A stretch of 21,494 nt of DNA, from assembly GCA_037719575.1 (NCBI GenBank), contig JBBJMF010000046.1, positions 1 to 21,494 on the forward strand, in the 5' to 3' direction. Below are positions 1 through 7,079 of this stretch, piece after piece. The notes under the pieces are model-generated. The model was not told the origin of the DNA. It did not search any database and worked only from the letters and a program-made list of their open reading frames with translations. Source of the stretch: JAWWPG01 sp037719575 (GTDB lineage Bacteria > Actinomycetota > Actinomycetes > Propionibacteriales > Nocardioidaceae). Both the position numbers and the translations under genes were made by a program. Numbering within the stretch: the stretch's first letter is position 1; every line of letters begins with the position of its first letter.

Positions 1-13
1 GCAGCCGTGGCCG

Positions 14-871
14 GTGGAGATCCCGGGCGCCCGGCACATCTACTCGGGCAAGGTGCGCGACCTGTACGAGCTCGACGAGGCCCGACTGCTGATCGTGGCA
101 TCCGACCGGATATCGGCCTATGACCAGGTGCTCGCCTCGACGATCCCCGACAAGGGGGAGATCCTGACCCGGATGTCGCTCTGGTGGTTCGAGCAGGTCG
201 CCGACCTGGGGCCGAACCACGTGCTCGCGGCCGACGTCCCCGCCGTCGTGCGCGGGCGGGCGGTCGTCTGCGAGCGGCTCGAGATGTACCCCGTCGAGTG
301 CGTCGCCCGTGGTTACCTCGCCGGATCAGGTCTGCTCGACTACCGGGCAACCGGCGGGATCTGCGGCGTGGACCTGCCCGCCGGGCTCGAGCAAGGGTCG
401 AGGCTGCCGACGCCGATCTTTACCCCCGCCACCAAGGCGGCCGTCGGCGAGCACGACGAGAACGTGTCCTACGCCGCCGTCGTGGCAACCGTCGGCGAGG
501 AGCCCGCGGCCATCCTCCGCGACCTGACTCTCGCCGTCTACGGCCGGGCAGAGCGGGTGGCCCGTGACAGGGGGATCATCCTGGCCGACACCAAGCTGGA
601 GTTCGGCCGTCGCCAGGACGGCACGATCGTGCTGGCCGACGAACTGCTCACCCCCGACTCGTCGCGCTTCTGGCCGGCCGCCCGGTGGGCGCCGGGGCGT
701 TCTCAACCGTCGTACGACAAGCAGACAGTGCGCGACTGGCTGACGTCGCCGGCCTCGGGATGGGGCAGAGAGTCGGGCGGACCGCCGCCGCCGCTGCCAG
801 AGGACGTCGTCGCCACGACCCGTGCTACCTACATCGAGGCCTACGAACGCCTGACCGGGCAGCGGTACTGA
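14..871 (+). CDS. purC: Phosphoribosylaminoimidazole-succinocarboxamide (SAICAR) synthase
   Basis: Cytoplasmic purine enzyme that joins CAIR and aspartate using ATP to make SAICAR. Seen: the N-terminal motif HIYSGKVRDLYEL, the FTPATKAAVGEHDENVSY segment, the SAICAR signature LADTKLEFG at about residues 190-198 and DELLTPDSSRFW at about 209-220. At 285 residues it is near the usual length for the longer actinobacterial/yeast-like form. The start given is a GTG, but the frame stays open to the window edge and no ribosome site is visible, so the true start may be upstream and the gene should be treated as possibly 5'-partial. The next gene begins 17 nt after the stop, so co-transcription is likely. 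Identity is certain; only the start is not. Confidence 0.96.
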   Translation: MEIPGARHIYSGKVRDLYELDEARLLIVASDRISAYDQVLASTIPDKGEILTRMSLWWFEQVADLGPNHVLAADVPAVVRGRAVVCERLEMYPVECVARGYLAGSGLLDYRATGGICGVDLPAGLEQGSRLPTPIFTPATKAAVGEHDENVSYAAVVATVGEEPAAILRDLTLAVYGRAERVARDRGIILADTKLEFGRRQDGTIVLADELLTPDSSRFWPAARWAPGRSQPSYDKQTVRDWLTSPASGWGRESGGPPPPLPEDVVATTRATYIEAYERLTGQRY

Positions 872-887
872 CGCCGAAGGAGACCCT

Positions 888-2438
888 GTGTTCAACATCG
901 CCACCATGCTCGAGGACAGTGCCCGCACGGTTCCCGACCGGGACGCGGTCGTGCTCGGTGCGACCAGGCTCACCTACGCGCAGGTCGATGCCGCAGCCAA
1001 CCAGGTTGCCAACCTGCTGGTCTCGCGCGGCGTCGAGCGCGGTGACAAGGTGGCCCTGACCTGTCCCAACCTGCCGTTCTTCCCCATCGTCTACTACGGC
1101 ATCGTGAAGGCGGGCGCCGTCGTCGTCCCCCTGAACGTGCTCTTCAAGGGCCGCGAGGTCGCCTACCACCTCAACGACTCTGACGCTGTGGCCTCGTTCT
1201 GCTTCGAGGGGACGTCGGAGCTGCCGATGGGTGCAGCCGGCTGGGAGGGCTACGAGCTGGCCGACGCGTGCAAGCACTTCTTCGTCATCGAGGCCACGCC
1301 GGGCGGTGAGCCGGCCGTCGAAGGCGCCGAGACGTTCGCGGCCGCAGTCGCGGAGATGCGGACGACGTTCGAGACCCGGGTGACCGAGCCGGAGGACACT
1401 GCCGTGATCCTCTACACGAGTGGCACCACTGGCCAGCCGAAGGGCGCCGAGCTGTCCCACAGCAACATCGGCTTCAACGTGATGACCAACCATCGGCTCT
1501 TCAAGATGGACCCGCTCACACCCGACACCCACCTGGTGGCGCTGCCGCTCTTCCACTCCTTCGGCCAGACCGTGCAGATGAACTCCGGCTTCGCGGCCGG
1601 CGCCACCCTGGTGCTGCTGCCTCGGTTCGACGCGGCGGCAGCGCTCACGTTGATGGACAACGAGAAGGTGACGTTCTTCGCCGGCGTGCCGACGATGTAC
1701 TGGGGCCTGCTCGGGGCGCTGAGCGACGATGTGGACGTCGACAAGATCGCCGGCAACCTGAGGCGTGCGGTCGCCGGGGGGTCATCGCTGCCGGTGGAGA
1801 TCATCACGCAGGTCAAGGACCGCTTCCACGTCCAGATCCTCGAGGGCTACGGGCTGTCGGAGACCTCGCCGGTGGCGACGTTCAGCCAGCTCGGTGTCGA
1901 ACCGCGCCCGGGCTCCATCGGTACGCCCATCTGGGGAGTCGAGGTGAAGCTCATCGACGACGACTGGAACACCGTGGAGGGCGCCGACGAGGTGGGCGAG
2001 ATCGCGATCCGTGGACACAACATCATGAAGGGTTACTACAGGCGCCCCGACGACACGGCGCGGGCGATGCGCGACGGCTGGTTCCGGTCCGGCGACCTGG
2101 CGAGGCGCGACGGGGACGGCTTCTACTACATCGTCGACCGGGCGAAGGACATGATCGTGCGGGGTGGCTTCAACGTCTACCCGCGCGAGGTCGAGGAGGT
2201 GCTCATGACACATCCCGACGTCTCCCTTGCTGCGGTCGTGGGCGTCCCGCACGAGAGCCACGGTGAGGAGGTCAAAGCCTTCGTCATCCTCCGGGACGGC
2301 GCCGGCCTGACCGAAGAGGATTTGGTGGCGTGGGCGAAGGACCAGATGGCCGCCTACAAGTACCCGCGGTCGGTCGAGTTCCGCGATGCACTGCCGATGA
2401 CCGCGACCGGCAAGATCCTCAAGCGCGAGCTCACCTGA
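888..2438 (+). CDS. Long-chain fatty acid--CoA ligase (AMP-binding, FadD-like)
   Basis: Adenylate-forming enzyme expected to activate a carboxylic acid to its acyl-AMP and then acyl-CoA. Seen: the phosphate loop YTSGTTGQPKG at residues 176-186, the adenine motif GYGLSETSP, the hinge-region motif GWFRSGDLARRDGDGFYYIV, followed by RGGFNVYPREVEEVL, and the C-terminal catalytic lysine K509 in PMTATGKILKREL. The 516 residues match the short FadD type. The GTG start has a good ribosome site GAAGGAG 5 nt upstream and lies 17 nt after purC. The acyl substrate cannot be read from the sequence; medium/long-chain fatty acid or a related acid are equally possible. Its position between purC and purS has no obvious metabolic reason. 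Confidence 0.9.
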   Translation: MFNIATMLEDSARTVPDRDAVVLGATRLTYAQVDAAANQVANLLVSRGVERGDKVALTCPNLPFFPIVYYGIVKAGAVVVPLNVLFKGREVAYHLNDSDAVASFCFEGTSELPMGAAGWEGYELADACKHFFVIEATPGGEPAVEGAETFAAAVAEMRTTFETRVTEPEDTAVILYTSGTTGQPKGAELSHSNIGFNVMTNHRLFKMDPLTPDTHLVALPLFHSFGQTVQMNSGFAAGATLVLLPRFDAAAALTLMDNEKVTFFAGVPTMYWGLLGALSDDVDVDKIAGNLRRAVAGGSSLPVEIITQVKDRFHVQILEGYGLSETSPVATFSQLGVEPRPGSIGTPIWGVEVKLIDDDWNTVEGADEVGEIAIRGHNIMKGYYRRPDDTARAMRDGWFRSGDLARRDGDGFYYIVDRAKDMIVRGGFNVYPREVEEVLMTHPDVSLAAVVGVPHESHGEEVKAFVILRDGAGLTEEDLVAWAKDQMAAYKYPRSVEFRDALPMTATGKILKRELT

Positions 2439-2553
2439 CCTTGCCCGTCACACGTCGCCGGTCTAGCCGAAGATCTCCAGCTCGGCCGCCCGCACCGCCA
2501 GATCGCGGGATCCATGAATTCGCCACGAGGCGCTGCTGAACGATCGCTGGTCA

Positions 2554-2569
2554 TAGACTCGGGAGAGTC
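2554..2569 (+). promoter_or_regulatory. Possible -10 element with overlapping inverted repeat ahead of purS
   Basis: TAGACT at 2554-2559 fits the actinobacterial -10 pattern TANNNT and lies about 40 nt before the purS start. GACTC (2556-2560) and GAGTC (2565-2569) form a short inverted repeat around GGGA that overlaps the end of the hexamer and the probable transcription start. No convincing -35 is visible. This would give a short leader that includes the purS ribosome site. Weak evidence. Confidence 0.35.
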
Positions 2570-2597
2570 CGGGACCCCAACGTGACGAGGAGCAGCC

Positions 2598-2846
2598 GTG
2601 GCACGCGTCGTTGTCGACGTCATGTTGAAGCCCGAGATCCTCGACCCCCAGGGAAAGGCAGTGCACAGTGCACTGCCGAGACTGGGCTTCGACGGGGTGC
2701 TCGCGGTCCGCCAGGGCAAGCGGTTCGAGCTGGAGCTCGATGGCAACCCGACCGACGAACGCCTCGCAGAGGTGGGGCGGGTCGCGGAGACGCTGCTCAG
2801 CAACCCGGTGATCGAGACCTACACGGTCCGGGTGGAAGGGCAGTGA
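2598..2846 (+). CDS. purS: Phosphoribosylformylglycinamidine synthase subunit PurS
   Basis: Small subunit of FGAM synthase that bridges PurQ (glutaminase) and PurL (synthetase) and helps ammonia pass between them. The 82 residues show the family pattern: beta strand VVVDVMLKPEILDPQGKAV, then the conserved ALPRLGF segment, and NPVIETYTV near the C-terminus. The GTG start is preceded by GAGGAG at 2587-2592 with 5-nt spacing. The stop overlaps the purQ GTG by 4 nt (GTGA), so the two are translationally coupled, as expected for equimolar complex partners. Confidence 0.95.
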   Translation: MARVVVDVMLKPEILDPQGKAVHSALPRLGFDGVLAVRQGKRFELELDGNPTDERLAEVGRVAETLLSNPVIETYTVRVEGQ

Positions 2847-3514
2847 GGATCGGCGTCGTCACGTTTCCGGGATCGCTCGACGATTCCGACGCGTGTCGCG
2901 CGATCACGATCGGCGGTGGCGAGGCGGTGACGCTGTGGCACGCGGACCACGCCCTGCGCGGCGTCGACGCGGTGGTGCTTCCCGGCGGCTTCTCGTACGG
3001 CGACTACCTCCGCTGCGGCGCGATCGCCCGCTTCGCGCCGGTGATGACCGAGCTCGTCGCCGCCGCCGAGTCCGGGATGCCGGTGCTCGGCATCTGCAAC
3101 GGGTTCCAGATCCTCTGCGAGTCGCACCTGCTGCCGGGAGCCCTGATCCGCAACCACCACCGCACGTTCGTCTGTCGCGACCAGCGGCTGCGGGTCGAGA
3201 ACACCAGCACCGCGTGGACCTCGGCCTACGAGCTCGGACAGGAGATCACGGTCCCGCTGAAGAACGGGGAGGGCGGGTACGTCGCGGATCCGGCCACCCT
3301 CGACGTCCTCGAGGGCGAGGGCCGAGTCGTCGCCCGCTACCTGGAGGTCAACCCGAACGGGTCGCAGCGCGACATCGCCGGCATCTGCAACGCGCGGGGG
3401 AACGTCGTCGGGCTGATGCCGCACCCCGAGCATGCCGTCGAGGACCTGTGCGGACCCGGTACCGACGGTCTGGGCTTCTTCACCTCTGTCCTGACGGAGC
3501 TGGCCGGCCGATGA
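2843..3514 (+). CDS. purQ: Phosphoribosylformylglycinamidine synthase, glutaminase subunit PurQ
   Basis: Class I glutamine amidotransferase that releases ammonia from glutamine for PurL. Seen: the nucleophile C85 in LGICNGFQIL, and the H194/E196 dyad in MPHPEHAVED. The 223 residues match stand-alone PurQ. The frame is open further upstream to 2582, but the GTG at 2843, overlapping the purS stop as GTGA, gives the family N-terminus (RIGVVTFPGSLDDSDA), so I chose it. The active site is complete. Directly downstream come two membrane proteins of unknown role rather than purL. Confidence 0.96.
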   Translation: MRIGVVTFPGSLDDSDACRAITIGGGEAVTLWHADHALRGVDAVVLPGGFSYGDYLRCGAIARFAPVMTELVAAAESGMPVLGICNGFQILCESHLLPGALIRNHHRTFVCRDQRLRVENTSTAWTSAYELGQEITVPLKNGEGGYVADPATLDVLEGEGRVVARYLEVNPNGSQRDIAGICNARGNVVGLMPHPEHAVEDLCGPGTDGLGFFTSVLTELAGR

Positions 3515-3550
3515 CCAAGCCTCCTGACGGATCATGACGGAAAGGACCCG

Positions 3551-4141
3551 ATGAGCAGCGAGAACGAAGAGCAAGGGACGCCGGACGAGACCCTGACCCA
3601 GCGGATAACGGCTCCCCAGCCTGCCCAGCCTGCCCAGCCAGCCGAGCCAGCGCAGCAGCCGCAGTGGGCCGACTGGGACCAGCCCTGGCAGGCGCCGGCA
3701 GAGCCCGAGCCCGGCCAGGCATCGTCGCCCGGGCAGCCCGGCCGGTCCGAGGAGACCGCCGGGCCGGTGGCCTCGAGACCTTCGGCGTTCACGAACCTCA
3801 GTGCCCTCCGGGTGTTCGCCCAGGTCGCCTGTCCGGTACTCCTGCTCATCGGCCTGTCGTTCGGCGAGAACGACGGTCCGAACGGGTGGGACGCCTACCC
3901 GGCGTGGGCGGTCTTCGCGGCGGTGTGCGCGGTGCTGCAGATGGCGCCGCTCGTCGGGGGTCGGCTCGGGCTCACGGCCGAGAACTCCTGGTTCCTTGCT
4001 GCCGTGGGCACCGCGGCCCTGGTCGGCTACTGGGTGATCATCGTGCTCCCGGGAGTGAGCAGCAACTCCGGTTTCGCCCAGACGTTGGCGGTCGCATTCG
4101 CGGTCATCGGGCTGTGGCTGTCACCGGGTCGCCGGGTGTGA
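3551..4141 (+). CDS. Hypothetical four-helix membrane protein with Pro/Gln-rich N-terminus
   Basis: Not recognised as a named family. Residues 1-80 are hydrophilic and rich in Pro, Gln, Ala and Glu, with a short PAQPAQPAEPAQQ repeat, so likely disordered and cytoplasmic. Hydrophobic segments at about 86-103, 116-134, 147-167 and 176-191 look like four transmembrane helices. The ATG has a purine-rich site (GGAAAGGA) just upstream. The gene starts 36 nt after purQ, so it probably shares its transcript, and its stop overlaps the start of the next membrane protein gene (GTGA at 4138-4141), suggesting that the two products work together. Function unknown. Confidence 0.75.
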   Translation: MSSENEEQGTPDETLTQRITAPQPAQPAQPAEPAQQPQWADWDQPWQAPAEPEPGQASSPGQPGRSEETAGPVASRPSAFTNLSALRVFAQVACPVLLLIGLSFGENDGPNGWDAYPAWAVFAAVCAVLQMAPLVGGRLGLTAENSWFLAAVGTAALVGYWVIIVLPGVSSNSGFAQTLAVAFAVIGLWLSPGRRV

Positions 4142-4521
4142 GCGTCCCCGGCCGAGGCGCTCGACGCCAGACCGGCCGTCCGACGACACGGCTCAGTGGC
4201 TGGGTCTTCGCTGCGCTGATGGTCGGTGTCGTCTCGCTCGGACTGCCGTGGGGAGACGTGGGAACCGCCGGCTACACGACGATCGCGAGGGTGCCGGTGG
4301 TGGCCGCCGGTGTCCTCGTGCTGCTGGGCTGGCGAACGGCGTCCCAGCCACTTGTGCAGGTGGGTGAGGCGCTCGGGGTCGTCGCGCTCATGCTTGCCCA
4401 CCTGGTCGGAAGTGGCCCCTTGGCCCTGGCGATCGCGCTGGTCCTGCTCGAGGCGGGCGTACGACGTGCCGGTTGGCTCGAGACACCGAACCCGGAGAAC
4501 GTCGGTCTCATCCGCCACTGA
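4138..4521 (+). CDS. Hypothetical small membrane protein, coupled to upstream membrane gene
   Basis: 127-residue protein starting at a GTG that overlaps the previous stop by 4 nt. The same frame is open much further upstream inside the previous gene, but there it codes arginine-rich out-of-frame peptide, whereas from about residue 20 it becomes clearly membrane-like: hydrophobic stretches at about 21-38, 49-65, 73-91 and 93-108. The C-terminus is short and polar (ETPNPENVGLIRH). No family recognised. The overlap and similar topology suggest a partner of the preceding protein. A shorter start at the in-frame ATG at 4219 is possible but would remove part of the first helix. Confidence 0.65.
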   Translation: MSVPGRGARRQTGRPTTRLSGWVFAALMVGVVSLGLPWGDVGTAGYTTIARVPVVAAGVLVLLGWRTASQPLVQVGEALGVVALMLAHLVGSGPLALAIALVLLEAGVRRAGWLETPNPENVGLIRH

Positions 4522-4548
4522 CTCGCCGCGGTGAGGTGTCCACCGCTC

Positions 4549-4560
4549 TACGATGTCGCC
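4549..4560 (+). promoter_or_regulatory. Leaderless-type -10 (TACGAT, 6-nt gap to ATG)
   Basis: TACGAT at 4549-4554 is followed by GTCGCC and then the ATG at 4561, so transcription would begin at or next to the start codon. No Shine-Dalgarno is present. No strong -35 is visible. Confidence 0.55.
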
Positions 4561-5469
4561 ATGTCAACTCGCGCCTTGCTCGGCAGGCCAGCCTTTCTCC
4601 TCAGTGCCTCCTTGATCTGCCTGGTACCCATCGCCTGCGCGCCCACCGAGGAGGCGACGGGCCCTGTCGGTACCGGAGGAACCGGCACCACCTCGCCGCC
4701 TCTCTCGTCGAACGTCGATGCCTGCGCCAATCCCGAGACCGTCGAGGCGGGAGTGCTGACCATCGCGACCGACTCCCCGGCGTACGAGCCGTTCTTCTCC
4801 GACAACGACCCGACGAACGGCAAGGGTTTCGAGTCCGCGGTCGCCTACGCGGTTGCCAAGGGGATGGGCTTCGGTCCCAATGCCGTCACATGGACCAAGG
4901 TGCCCTTCAACTCGAGCTACCAGCCGGGGCAGAAGGACTTCGACTTCGACATCAACCAAATCTCGATCAGCGCCCAGCGCGCGGAGGCGGTGACGTTCTC
5001 TGACGGCTACTACTCGGCCGCTCAGGCGATCATCACGCTCGATGACTCGCCGTTCGCCGACGCCACCTCGCTGTCCGACTTCGCCGAGGCGACCCTTGGC
5101 GCACAGGTCGGTACAACGTCGTTGAGCGCCATCACCGACACGATCAGGACGAGCGCTCAACCGCAGGTCTTCGACGACACCAACATCGCCAAGAACGCGT
5201 TGCAGAACGGGCAGATCGACGGCATCGTGGTCGACCTGCCCACCGCCTTCTACATCTCGACTGTGGAGATCCCGAAGTCGACGATCGCCGGGCAGTTCCA
5301 GCCGGAGACCGGTCAGCAGGAGGAGTTCGGGTTGCTGTTCGAGAAGGGGAACCCGCTCGTGACCTGTGCCAACCAAGCACTCACGGAGCTGAGAGCGGAC
5401 GGCACGCTCGCCTCGATCGAGGACCAGTGGCTGAGCCAGGTCGTCGACGTGCCGCAGCTCGACGCCTGA
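4561..5469 (+). CDS. Polar amino acid ABC transporter, substrate-binding lipoprotein
   Basis: Extracytoplasmic receptor of an amino acid importer (SBP_bac_3 type). Seen: a basic N-terminus and hydrophobic stretch ending at VPIAC with C26 as the likely lipidated cysteine; the proline at -3 makes the lipobox atypical. A Gly/Thr/Ser-rich tether (about 27-55) leads to the binding domain with DNDPTNGKGFESAVAYAVA, INQISISAQRAEAVTFSDGY and GAQVGTTSLSAI. The ATG at 4561 was preferred over an upstream GTG at 4531 because it begins the signal peptide and lies 6 nt from a -10 element. The permease follows 3 nt after the stop. Substrate could be glutamine, glutamate, arginine or another polar amino acid; the sequence does not decide. 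Confidence 0.88.
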   Translation: MSTRALLGRPAFLLSASLICLVPIACAPTEEATGPVGTGGTGTTSPPLSSNVDACANPETVEAGVLTIATDSPAYEPFFSDNDPTNGKGFESAVAYAVAKGMGFGPNAVTWTKVPFNSSYQPGQKDFDFDINQISISAQRAEAVTFSDGYYSAAQAIITLDDSPFADATSLSDFAEATLGAQVGTTSLSAITDTIRTSAQPQVFDDTNIAKNALQNGQIDGIVVDLPTAFYISTVEIPKSTIAGQFQPETGQQEEFGLLFEKGNPLVTCANQALTELRADGTLASIEDQWLSQVVDVPQLDA

Positions 5470-5472
5470 CCG

Positions 5473-6318
5473 ATGGCGGACTGGCGGCCCAGCGACAGGC
5501 AACGCGAGCGGCTCGCCTATCGCCATCGCCAGGCGTTTCGCAGCGGTGCCCTCGCGGCGGCATCGACGGTCCTGGTGCTCGCGGCTCTGGGGATCGTCAC
5601 GGTCCGGTCGCCGGGATGGGACCGGGTGCGCGCGACGTACTTCGACCTGGACTATGCGAGGACGGTGCTGCCCGACCTGGCGAGCGCCTTCGTGCTGAAC
5701 GTGAAGCTCTTCGTCGTCGCCGAGGTGCTCATCCTCGTGGTGGCGCTGCTGGTCGCGGTCGTCCGGGTGGTGCCGGCTCCGGCGCTGGCACCGATCAAGG
5801 TGCTGGCGGTCGTCTACACCGACGTGTTCCGAGGGACCCCTACTTTGCTCGTCATCTTCCTGGTGTGCTTCGGGCTGCCGGCGCTGCAGCTGCAGGGGAC
5901 ACCCACGGACATCTTCTGGCTCGGGGTCATCGCGTTGACGCTCTCGTACGGCGCCTACGTGGCGGAGGTCATCCGGGCCGGCATCTCGTCCGTGCACCCG
6001 AGCCAGTGGGCAGCCTCGCGGTCCCTCGGCCTCACCTACGCACAGACCATGCGGCACGTCGTACTTCCGCAGGCCCTTCGTCGAGTGATGCCGCCGCTGC
6101 TCAACGACTTCGTCTCGTTGCAGAAGGACACGGCGCTGGTGGCGACGGCCGGTCTCGTGGAGATCTTGCGTGAGGCCCAGATCAACGCCAGCCTGGACTT
6201 CAACTTCACGCCGTACGTCGTGGCGGCGGGCTTCTTCGTCGTAATGACCGTGCCGCTGGCCCGGCTGGCAGACTGGCTGGCCCTGCGTCAGCTCCGCCGA
6301 GAGCAGGGCGCCGACTGA
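5473..6318 (+). CDS. Amino acid ABC transporter permease (His/Glu/Gln/Arg family)
   Basis: Integral membrane subunit of the importer. Hydrophobic helices are evident at about 25-45, 72-98, 108-136, 147-166 and 247-268, and the cytoplasmic ATPase-contact (EAA) loop is seen as EVIRAGISSVHPSQW...SLGLTY at about 165-189. The TDVFRGTPTLL segment (about 116-126) is typical of this family. At 281 residues it has an extra charged cytoplasmic N-terminus of about 25 residues. It starts 3 nt after the binding protein and its stop overlaps the ATPase start (TGATG). Only one permease gene is present, so the channel is presumably a homodimer. Confidence 0.9.
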   Translation: MADWRPSDRQRERLAYRHRQAFRSGALAAASTVLVLAALGIVTVRSPGWDRVRATYFDLDYARTVLPDLASAFVLNVKLFVVAEVLILVVALLVAVVRVVPAPALAPIKVLAVVYTDVFRGTPTLLVIFLVCFGLPALQLQGTPTDIFWLGVIALTLSYGAYVAEVIRAGISSVHPSQWAASRSLGLTYAQTMRHVVLPQALRRVMPPLLNDFVSLQKDTALVATAGLVEILREAQINASLDFNFTPYVVAAGFFVVMTVPLARLADWLALRQLRREQGAD

Positions 6319-7070
6319 TGGCGCTGCTTCGCCTGGACGGGGTGCGCAAGCACTTCGGCGCCCACCACGTGCTCACGGGGATCGACCTCGAGGTCGACGA
6401 GCAGCAGGTCGTGTGCCTGATCGGAGTCTCCGGGTCGGGGAAGTCCACCCTGCTGCGCTGCGTGAACCTGCTGGAGACCGTCGACGACGGGACGATCTGG
6501 CTCGACGGCCGCGACATCAGTGACCCGCGGGTCGACGCCGACGACGTGCGCCGCGAGGTCGGCATCGTGTTTCAGGCCTACAACCTGTTTCCTCACCTGT
6601 CGGTGCTCGCCAACCTCACCCTCGGACCGCGTCGCTCGATGAAGGTGGCCCGGTCGGATGCCGAGGCCAGGGGTCTCGCCCTGCTGGAGCGCTTCGGGCT
6701 GAGCGAGAAGGCGCGTGCCTACCCGGACAGCCTGTCCGGAGGCCAGCAGCAGCGGGTCGCGGTCATCCGGGCCGTGGCGATGGCGCCGCGCCTGCTCCTG
6801 CTTGACGAGATCACGTCCGCGCTCGATCCCCTGCTCGTTGCGGAGGTGCTCGCGGTCATCGCAGAGCTCAAGCGCGACGGGATGACGATCGTGATGGCGA
6901 CCCACGAGATGGACTTCGCGCGCCAGGTCGGCGACCGGATCGTCTTCCTCGACGGTGGAGCGGTGGTCGAGGACGGTCCGCCCTCGGAGGTCCTCACCGC
7001 GCCGAGGGACCCGCGCACGGCCACCTTCCTCGCCCGCTACCTCTCCCAAGGGGGGAGTGGAGACCGGTAG
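6318..7070 (+). CDS. Amino acid ABC transporter ATP-binding protein
   Basis: Cytoplasmic ATPase that powers the importer. Seen: Walker A GVSGSGKST at 36-44, Q-loop Q86, signature LSGGQQQR at 139-146, Walker B LLLLDE ending at D163/E164, and switch histidine H196 in ATHEMDFA. The 250 residues match the GlnQ/HisP type. The ATG shares one base with the permease stop. The 3' end carries the probable purL promoter: the stop codon TAG at 7068-7070 is also the first half of the TAGCGT hexamer. Confidence 0.93.
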   Translation: MALLRLDGVRKHFGAHHVLTGIDLEVDEQQVVCLIGVSGSGKSTLLRCVNLLETVDDGTIWLDGRDISDPRVDADDVRREVGIVFQAYNLFPHLSVLANLTLGPRRSMKVARSDAEARGLALLERFGLSEKARAYPDSLSGGQQQRVAVIRAVAMAPRLLLLDEITSALDPLLVAEVLAVIAELKRDGMTIVMATHEMDFARQVGDRIVFLDGGAVVEDGPPSEVLTAPRDPRTATFLARYLSQGGSGDR

Positions 7071-7079
7071 CGTTCAGGG
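7068..7079 (+). promoter_or_regulatory. Leaderless-type -10 for purL (TAGCGT, 6-nt gap to GTG)
   Basis: TAGCGT at 7068-7073 is followed by TCAGGG and the purL GTG at 7080. The hexamer overlaps the stop codon of the upstream ATPase gene. No Shine-Dalgarno at normal spacing and no strong -35. Confidence 0.55.

Noticed and set aside
2463..2666. Minus-strand frame ending HGSRDLAVRAAELEIFG before purS
   Set aside because: The last 17 residues look protein-like, but the rest overlaps purS antisense and has no motif or ribosome site. It could be the tail of a lost gene, but the evidence is too thin to call.
3614..3650. Tandem repeat CAGCCTGCC in the membrane protein gene
   Set aside because: Only two to three imperfect copies, encoding the Pro/Ala/Gln tail; ordinary coding repetition.
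4564..6057. 497-codon open frame on the minus strand
   Set aside because: Antisense shadow of the transporter genes, with extreme Arg/Asp/His composition typical of GC-rich non-coding frames.
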